From JAWXBM01 sp037968555 (GTDB taxonomy: Bacteria > Pseudomonadota > Gammaproteobacteria > Xanthomonadales > SZUA-36): a stretch of 18,827 nt of DNA. Where the stretch lies: the NCBI GenBank assembly GCA_037968555.1, contig JBBKVS010000039.1:1-18827 (forward strand), read 5' to 3'. Both the position numbers and the translations under genes were made by a program. Numbering within the stretch: the stretch's first letter is position 1; every line of letters begins with the position of its first letter. This document shows positions 14,578-18,827 of this stretch, in pieces. The notes beneath the pieces are model-generated. The model made no database searches, was not told the origin of the DNA, and saw nothing but the letters and a program-made list of their open reading frames with translations.

Positions 14578-14808
14578 ATGGATAGCGCCACAATAGAGCA
14601 AATGATAACTACCGGTTTACCAGGCGCCATTGTTACCGTCAGTGGTGATGACGGTGTGCATTTTGAAGCGGTGGTGATTAACCCTGAATTTGCCGGCCGT
14701 TCCACCCTGCAAAGGCACCGCATGGTTTACGCCACACTGGGCAGCCTGATGGGTCATGAAATTCACGCCCTGGGGCTTAAAACCCTGACGCCGGAAGAGC
14801 AAGTCTGA
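14578..14808 (+). CDS. ibaG: BolA-family protein IbaG (YrbA)
   Basis: A 76-residue BolA-family protein. The BolA fold is visible: IVTVSGDDGVHFEAVVINPEF (strand-strand with His28 in the loop), RSTLQRHRMVYATLGSLMG (helix) and EIHALGLKTLTPEEQ, which holds the histidine used to ligate an iron-sulfur cluster shared with a monothiol glutaredoxin. In E. coli IbaG responds to acid stress and sits directly upstream of murA, as here. Its stop codon (14806-14808) is one base before the murA ATG, so the two are co-transcribed and probably coupled. It differs from E. coli in its other neighbour: the mla operon is absent and the gene faces the yrbG-like antiporter directly. Confidence 0.92.
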   Translation: MDSATIEQMITTGLPGAIVTVSGDDGVHFEAVVINPEFAGRSTLQRHRMVYATLGSLMGHEIHALGLKTLTPEEQV

Positions 14809-14809
14809 G

Positions 14810-16081
14810 ATGGCACGTATTCTTATTGAGGGTGGAATACCCCTGCATGGCGAGGTGGTGATTTCCGGCGCCAAGAACGCCGTTCTGCCCATATTGGTTG
14901 CCAGCATATTGGGCCAGCAGCCTTCACGCATCAGCAATGTGCCGCATCTGCAGGATGTGACTACTACCATGGAGCTGTTGGGCCGCATGGGCGCATCGCT
15001 GGGCATGAACGAGCACATGCAGGTTGAGATTGATCCGCGCGGCATCAATTCCTTTGAAGCGCCTTATGATCTGGTCAAAACCATGCGTGCATCCATCCTG
15101 GTGTTGGGCCCATTGGTGGCCCGCTATGGTCGGGCCCGGGTTTCCTTGCCAGGTGGCTGTGCCATCGGTTCGCGGCCGGTAGATCTGCATTTGCGCGGTC
15201 TGCAACAACTGGGTGCCGAGGTCAGCGTACAGAACGGCAATATTGAAGCCAGCGCGAAGCGATTGAAAGGCGCGCGCATGGTGATGGACACTGTTTCTGT
15301 AACCGGTACTGAAAACCTGTTGATGGCGGCCACCCTGGCGAGTGGCAATTCGGTGATTGAGAACGCAGCGCAGGAGCCGGAGGTGGTCGACCTGGCCAAT
15401 TTCCTGATTGCCATGGGTGCGCGCATATCCGGGGCCGGCACCAATACCATTGAGATTGAGGGAGTGGAACAACTCGCAGGTGCCGACTACTCAGTGTTGC
15501 CGGATCGTATAGAAACCGGTACCTATCTGGTTGCTGCCGCCATGTCGGGCGGCCATGTACGTTGTACCCGCGCCAATCCGCGGCACCTCGATGCCGTGCT
15601 GGATAAACTGCAGGAAGCCGGTGGGGAAATCAGTAGTGGCGAAGATTGGATAGCGCTGAATATGCACGGCCGCAGACCCAGGGCGGTAAACATCACTACT
15701 GCGCCTTATCCGGCTTTTCCTACCGATATGCAGGCCCAGTTTACCGCACTCAATGCAGTGGCCGAAGGCACCGGAACGATTACGGAAACGGTATTTGAAA
15801 ACCGTTTTATGCATGCGCAGGAGTTGCGCCGCCTGGGTGCCAATATCCGGCTCAAGGGCAATACGGCCATCATTCAGGGTGTGCCGCAATTGACCGGGGC
15901 GCCCATCATGGCTACCGATTTGCGCGCTTCAGCCTGCCTGGTGTTGGCCGGTCTGGTAGCCGATGGACAAACACTGGTGGATCGGGTTTATCACATCGAT
16001 CGGGGCTATGAGAACATTGAGGAAAAGATGGGACAGCTGGGTGCACGCATCCGTCGTATCGGTAATCGCGAAAAGGTCTGA
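14810..16081 (+). CDS. murA: UDP-N-acetylglucosamine 1-carboxyvinyltransferase MurA
   Basis: MurA transfers enolpyruvate from PEP to UDP-GlcNAc, the first committed step of peptidoglycan synthesis, in the cytoplasm. The 423-residue length is standard. Key residues are present: Lys22 and Asn23 (ISGAKNAVLPIL), the catalytic Cys117 in LPGGCAIGSRPVDLH on the mobile loop (so fosfomycin would be expected to bind), and Asp306 in AYPAFPTDMQAQF. The start ATG follows the ibaG stop by one base; GAAGAG inside the ibaG 3' end is the likely ribosome binding site. The 3' end runs into a symmetrical hairpin that also forms the end of the convergent DUF3108 gene. PEP is also the donor of the PTS encoded in the same window, but no regulatory link is visible. 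Confidence 0.97.
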   Translation: MARILIEGGIPLHGEVVISGAKNAVLPILVASILGQQPSRISNVPHLQDVTTTMELLGRMGASLGMNEHMQVEIDPRGINSFEAPYDLVKTMRASILVLGPLVARYGRARVSLPGGCAIGSRPVDLHLRGLQQLGAEVSVQNGNIEASAKRLKGARMVMDTVSVTGTENLLMAATLASGNSVIENAAQEPEVVDLANFLIAMGARISGAGTNTIEIEGVEQLAGADYSVLPDRIETGTYLVAAAMSGGHVRCTRANPRHLDAVLDKLQEAGGEISSGEDWIALNMHGRRPRAVNITTAPYPAFPTDMQAQFTALNAVAEGTGTITETVFENRFMHAQELRRLGANIRLKGNTAIIQGVPQLTGAPIMATDLRASACLVLAGLVADGQTLVDRVYHIDRGYENIEEKMGQLGARIRRIGNREKV

Positions 16082-16096
16082 TTGTTCGACCTTTTC
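16070..16096. terminator. Bidirectional hairpin terminator between murA and DUF3108 gene
   Basis: A perfect 9-bp inverted repeat, GAAAAGGTC (16070-16078) and GACCTTTTC (16088-16096), with a 9-base loop. The A-run and T-run inside the arms make it readable from both sides, as expected between convergent genes. It overlaps the last codons of murA and the stop codon of the DUF3108 gene. The U-tract is short and partly inside the stem, so strength is uncertain. Confidence 0.55.
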
Positions 16097-16850
16097 AGCC
16101 TGATTGCATAGCGCTGCAACCCATACCGGGCTTGAAGGGTTTGTTGGCCTGTTGCAATTCCGCGATGCGCATTTCCATCTGGTCACCGTCGATTTTGCCA
16201 TGTTCCAGTCGCACGGTCAGGTATTCCAGTGCCGGCGCATGCCAGGCACGGGTATAACGTGAACTTTCGGGTGAACGTATGCGTTCAACCGGAATGGTTT
16301 CCAGGCAACCCAGGCTGGTCTCCAGCATTTCCCTGGGCAGCACCCTAAAGCTTTGCTGCTTTACCTCATCTTCATCCACCAGCAGGAACTGCATGTTGTC
16401 GTCGCCACTGCGCAGGCGGCGTTGCATTTCCAGTTTCAGCGACAAGCCATCCAGGGCCCGGCCCTGCAAATCCAGCTTTATGCTTTTCTTGTCCACCTGC
16501 ACGGTGACGCTGTCTTTGCTCCAGTCGAACAGTGCAGACCATTCGTTGCCTATGCCCGCAACGCTCACTTCGTGTTCGAAACGCAACGGCAGGAAACGTC
16601 CATTTTCCATGTGTCCTTCAACATACTCACGATCGCGCGCCCGCAACAGGCGGGCCAGGCCATGGGTACCGCTGCCTTCAGTGCTCATGATCCATTTGTC
16701 GCCTTCCTGCATGAGCTTGATATCGGCTTTGCCGGCCAGTTTGCCATTGCGATACAGCGAATAGCGTGCACTGTACTCTTGCCAGTCGCTGGCCAGCAGG
16801 CCGCCTGGTAGTAACAGCAGCAACAATAAAAAGGCGATTGATCTATTCAA
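16095..16850 (-). CDS. DUF3108 domain protein, predicted exported
   Basis: A 251-residue protein with a strong signal peptide (MNRS, a leucine-rich core at about 5-18, predicted cleavage near LLAS at 17-20) and then a mostly beta-strand DUF3108 domain (YSLYRNGKLAGKADIKL, FDWSKDSVTVQVDKK, the TIPVERIR motif and a C-terminal YLTVRLEHGKID stretch). DUF3108 proteins have no established function; the signal peptide points to the periplasm or envelope. The start is TTG 16850, chosen because GGGAG lies 5 bases upstream and the signal peptide then begins at once; GTG at 16865 is a weaker alternative. The start is just 2 bases beyond the purN stop, so it belongs to the purM-purN operon. The same order is known in Pseudomonas. 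It converges on murA. Confidence 0.88.
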   Translation of the reverse strand: MNRSIAFLLLLLLLPGGLLASDWQEYSARYSLYRNGKLAGKADIKLMQEGDKWIMSTEGSGTHGLARLLRARDREYVEGHMENGRFLPLRFEHEVSVAGIGNEWSALFDWSKDSVTVQVDKKSIKLDLQGRALDGLSLKLEMQRRLRSGDDNMQFLLVDEDEVKQQSFRVLPREMLETSLGCLETIPVERIRSPESSRYTRAWHAPALEYLTVRLEHGKIDGDQMEMRIAELQQANKPFKPGMGCSAMQSG

Positions 16851-17505
16851 GAAAACTCCCGTCACTTTGCAGTTGCAAGGGCTGTTGCAAGACTTTGTCA
16901 GCATAATAAACGCGATTCTCGCGGCAGCGTAGCAAACGCTTACAGAAAAGCCCGGTGGTTGCTACGATCAGTTCGTGTTCGCGTGGACTCAGGCGTGCCG
17001 CCAATTGCTCAGCAGTATCAGTCTTATGGATAGGAATGCGTACCTGTGAGATCAGAGGGCCGCCGTCAAGTTCCCCGCTGACAAAATGCATGCTGGCGCC
17101 ATGTTCACTATCACAAGCATCAATTGCCCGCTGATAGGTATCGGTACCGCGGTACAAAGGCAAAAGGGCAGGGTGCAAATTGATCATCAGTTGGCCAAAG
17201 CGCTGGATCACCACTGGCCCCAGTATGCGCATGAAACCGGCCAGTATCACCAGGTCCGGGTTTTGTGCAGCTATCAGCCTGGTTAAGGCCTGGTCGTAGT
17301 CTTCGCGGCTGCTGAAATCCGTATGCGGCAGCACCGAACTCTTCACCCCCGCTTGCGCAGCCCTCTGCAAGCCAAAGGCCTCGGCGCGATTGCTGATCAC
17401 ATGCACCAGACTCATATCCAGTTGACCTGACTGCTGTGCATCAATCAGCGCCTGCAGATTACTGCCTGAGCCGGAAATCAAGACCGTTACACGGCAAGCA
17501 CTCAC
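16843..17505 (-). CDS. purN: Phosphoribosylglycinamide formyltransferase PurN
   Basis: PurN transfers a formyl group from 10-formyltetrahydrofolate to GAR, the third step of purine synthesis. The 220-residue product has the N-terminal nucleotide-binding motif VLISGSGSNLQALID (8-22) and the folate/catalytic region MINLHPALLPLYRGTDTYQ, with Asn109 and His111, followed by ELDGGP with Asp147; these match the catalytic Asn-His-Asp set of E. coli PurN. I chose GTG 17505, which overlaps the purM stop as GTGA and gives the usual length. A longer reading to 17649 would only run backwards through purM and encodes an unrelated N-terminus. It follows purM and precedes the DUF3108 gene in one operon. Confidence 0.95.
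   Translation of the reverse strand: MSACRVTVLISGSGSNLQALIDAQQSGQLDMSLVHVISNRAEAFGLQRAAQAGVKSSVLPHTDFSSREDYDQALTRLIAAQNPDLVILAGFMRILGPVVIQRFGQLMINLHPALLPLYRGTDTYQRAIDACDSEHGASMHFVSGELDGGPLISQVRIPIHKTDTAEQLAARLSPREHELIVATTGLFCKRLLRCRENRVYYADKVLQQPLQLQSDGSFLE
16856..16860 (-). promoter_or_regulatory. Ribosome binding site of the DUF3108 gene (decides a TTG start)
   Basis: GGGAG on the minus strand, 5 bases upstream of TTG 16850 and inside the purN 3' end. It favours the TTG over the GTG 15 bases further upstream. Confidence 0.65.
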
Positions 17506-18587
17506 CCGGACAGATACTCTACCCGCCGCCCATCCTTGCGACTGACCACTGTGCCGATGTCGTAACAGGCTATGCCGGCTGCCTGGGAAGCCTTGATCAG
17601 GTCCGGTGCCGCGTCTGCGCTGGCCAGCATGACCATGCCAATGCCGCAATTGAAGGTGCGCAGCATTTCCTGATCAGAAATTCCGCCCTGTTGCTGCAAC
17701 CAACTGAACACGGCTGGTCGCGGCCAGGCGTTGGGATCAATCACCAGCCCGCAGTCTTCCGGGATAACGCGAATGATATTTTCGGTCAGTCCGCCACCGG
17801 TGATATGTGCCAGGCCATCAATACCGCCTCCGTTTTCACCATTCGCCAACATGGCCAGCACCGGCTTGACGTACAGCGTAGTAGGGGCCAGCAGCGCATC
17901 ACCCAGCTGGATACGGGAGCCATCGGGATCGATCAGCACTTCGTCCAGGCTGGACTGGCTGCGCTCCAGCACTTTGCGTATCAGGGAATAACCATTGGAA
18001 TGCGGGCCGCTGGAGGCCATGCCCAGCAGGCGGTGACCGGCCATAATGCGGCTGCCGTCCAGCAATTGATCGCGTTCCACCACGCCTACGGCAAAGCCTG
18101 CCAGATCATAATCTCCGGCCTCATACATGCCGGGCATTTCAGCGGTTTCACCGCCGATCAGCGAGCAACCAGACAGCCGACAACCTTCAGCGATGCCGTT
18201 GATCACCGTTTCGGCGATGTCCAGCTGTAATTTACCGGTGGCAAAATAATCCAGGAAAAACAGCGGTTCCGCGCCGCTGGTGAGTATGTCGTTGACGCAC
18301 ATGGCTACCAGATCGATGCCTATGCTGTCGTGACGATCCAGCAGTCTGGCCAACAGCAATTTGGTGCCTACCCCGTCGGTGCCGGACACCAGCAACGGTT
18401 GTTTCCAACGTTGCAGATCCAGCTGGAACAGGGCGCCAAAGCCACCCAGGCCATTCATGACTTCGGGCCGCATGGTTTTTTTAACGGCCGGCTTGATGCG
18501 TTCTACCAGTTCATTGCCGGCATCTATATCGACTCCGGCATCGCGATAAGACAGACCGTTTGCGGGTAAATCAGGTGTTTTATTCAA
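17502..18587 (-). CDS. purM: Phosphoribosylformylglycinamidine cyclo-ligase PurM
   Basis: PurM closes the imidazole ring (FGAM to AIR, with ATP), the fifth step of purine synthesis. The 361-residue product has the conserved opening LSYRDAGVDIDAGNELVERIKP, then SGTDGVGTKLLLA (about 68-80), CVNDI, GGETAEMPGMYEAGDYDLAGF, and GPHSNGYSLIRKVLE. The start is uncertain. The frame stays open to ATG 18722, but that 45-residue extension matches no PurM and its ATG lies in a palindromic repeat with no ribosome binding site. TTG 18587, which gives MNKTPDLPANGLSYRD, fits the family N-terminus, though its ribosome binding site (GGA 6 bases upstream) is weak. No PurR-type operator was recognised. It overlaps purN by 4 bases. 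Confidence 0.94.
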   Translation of the reverse strand: MNKTPDLPANGLSYRDAGVDIDAGNELVERIKPAVKKTMRPEVMNGLGGFGALFQLDLQRWKQPLLVSGTDGVGTKLLLARLLDRHDSIGIDLVAMCVNDILTSGAEPLFFLDYFATGKLQLDIAETVINGIAEGCRLSGCSLIGGETAEMPGMYEAGDYDLAGFAVGVVERDQLLDGSRIMAGHRLLGMASSGPHSNGYSLIRKVLERSQSSLDEVLIDPDGSRIQLGDALLAPTTLYVKPVLAMLANGENGGGIDGLAHITGGGLTENIIRVIPEDCGLVIDPNAWPRPAVFSWLQQQGGISDQEMLRTFNCGIGMVMLASADAAPDLIKASQAAGIACYDIGTVVSRKDGRRVEYLSG

Positions 18588-18702
18588 AGCAGAATCCAGA
18601 TGATGTGTGGGCCAGTTGATAAAGCTTAAACAGCCCTCTATGTTATCGTACTCGACCCTTGCATGGATGGCCCTGTTTTCTGGCAAAGGTGTAGCAATGA
18701 AA

Positions 18703-18735
18703 GCTCTGAATAATTCATCCATGAACTATCAGAGC
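18703..18735 (+). repeat. AT-rich bulged palindromic repeat, copy 2
   Basis: Hairpin with a 7-bp outer stem (GCTCTGA 18703-18709, TCAGAGC 18729-18735), a one-base bulge (A18710), a 7-bp inner stem with one mismatch (18711-18717 with 18722-18728) and a 4-base TCCA loop. It matches the reverse complement of 2844-2875 at 30 of 32 positions, and the differences fall in the loop and at one inner-stem base. The two copies are in opposite orientation about 15.8 kb apart. This copy lies about 115 bases upstream of the purM start. Confidence 0.8.
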
Positions 18736-18737
18736 AC

Positions 18738-18779
18738 GCCAAACAAAATTGTGCCAAAAACAGGCAATTGGTGTTTGGC
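18738..18779. repeat. Imperfect inverted repeat upstream of purM
   Basis: GCCAAAC (18738-18744) and GTTTGGC (18773-18779) form the ends. Inside, AATTG and CAATT and then GCC/GGC also pair after a small mismatch, leaving an A-rich loop of about 7 bases near the centre. The whole is a hairpin of about 42 bases, or two mirrored protein-binding half-sites. Confidence 0.5.
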
Positions 18780-18781
18780 TT

Positions 18782-18812
18782 CATTTTCAATGATTTAGAA
18801 TCATCGAAAATG
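18782..18812. repeat. Near-perfect 31-base palindrome at the right edge
   Basis: Arms of 14 bases (18782-18795 and 18799-18812) pair at 13 of 14 positions around a 3-base centre (TAG). AT-rich and compact, it looks more like an operator or a hairpin terminator of an element beyond the edge than chance. Part of it resembles TGAT/ATCA dyads of metal or redox regulators, but no known box fits. Confidence 0.55.
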
Positions 18813-18827
18813 TTGGCACATCCGTGT

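Larger units (their letters stand above)
18588..18827. other. 240-base region upstream of purM, rich in inverted repeats
   Basis: No gene is supported here. It holds the second copy of the palindromic repeat (18703-18735) and two further inverted repeats (18738-18779 and 18782-18812), listed separately. It must contain the purM promoter, but no convincing -10/-35 pair could be picked. A gene in the other direction may start beyond the right edge; TAGAAT at 18796-18801, within the last palindrome, is a possible plus-strand -10. Confidence 0.6.

Noticed and set aside
17506..17649. Upstream extension of purN
   Set aside because: It lies inside purM, encodes unrelated residues, and the GTG at 17505 with a GTGA overlap gives normal PurN length.
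18588..18722. 45-residue N-terminal extension of purM from ATG 18722
   Set aside because: No PurM family member has it, there is no ribosome binding site, and the ATG lies inside a palindromic repeat.
18782..18812. Fur box
   Set aside because: The TGAT/ATCA dyad has the wrong spacing and lacks the repeated GATAAT hexamers.

Overview
This window is a chromosomal housekeeping region of a Gram-negative bacterium, almost certainly a gammaproteobacterium outside the Enterobacterales. It carries lipopolysaccharide genes (KDO synthesis and LPS export), the rpoN-hpf-ptsN-rapZ neighbourhood typical of gammaproteobacteria, an ibaG-murA pair and a purM-purN pair. The GC content looks to be in the mid-50s by eye. 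An HPr kinase/phosphorylase between ptsN and rapZ, followed by EIIA(Man-type), HPr, Enzyme I and mgtE, is an arrangement known from Xanthomonas-like and some other non-enteric Proteobacteria. I cannot name the genus.

Layout. (1) On the minus strand, positions about 14376 down to 1 hold one long run of 16 co-directional genes. In transcription order they are: a Ca2+/Na+ antiporter (yrbG-like), kdsD, kdsC, lptC, lptA, lptB, rpoN, hpf, ptsN, hprK, rapZ, an EIIA(Man) gene, ptsH, ptsI, mgtE and the beginning of a large glycosyltransferase that runs off the left edge. Many junctions overlap by 4 bases. The clear breaks are lptB/rpoN (70 bp), rpoN/hpf (182 bp) and ptsI/mgtE (229 bp). (2) On the plus strand, ibaG-murA (14578-16081) diverges from the antiporter. 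(3) On the minus strand, purM-purN-DUF3108 (18587-16095) converges on murA, with a symmetrical hairpin at the shared 3' ends.

How the genes fit together. The first block builds the outer membrane: KdsD and KdsC make the KDO precursor, LptC/LptA/LptB export LPS, and MurA starts peptidoglycan synthesis. The second block is regulatory: sigma-54, a ribosome hibernation factor, and a complete phosphorelay (EI -> HPr -> EIIA-Ntr and EIIA-Man) with no sugar permease in view. It also contains HprK, and the HPr keeps both His15 and Ser46. This looks like a PTS used for signalling, tuned by HPr-Ser46 phosphorylation. The third block makes purines.

The main non-coding observation is a roughly 32-35-base, AT-rich bulged palindrome. 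It is present twice in inverted orientation, just after ptsI (2844-2875) and upstream of purM (18703-18735). The copy upstream of purM is followed within 80 bases by two further inverted repeats. The other structural point is that ibaG-murA directly faces the yrbG-kds-lpt operon, with the mlaFEDCB genes that lie at this junction in E. coli missing from it. No tRNA, rRNA, CRISPR array, insertion sequence or prophage gene was seen, and no gene-free stretch exceeds about 240 bases.
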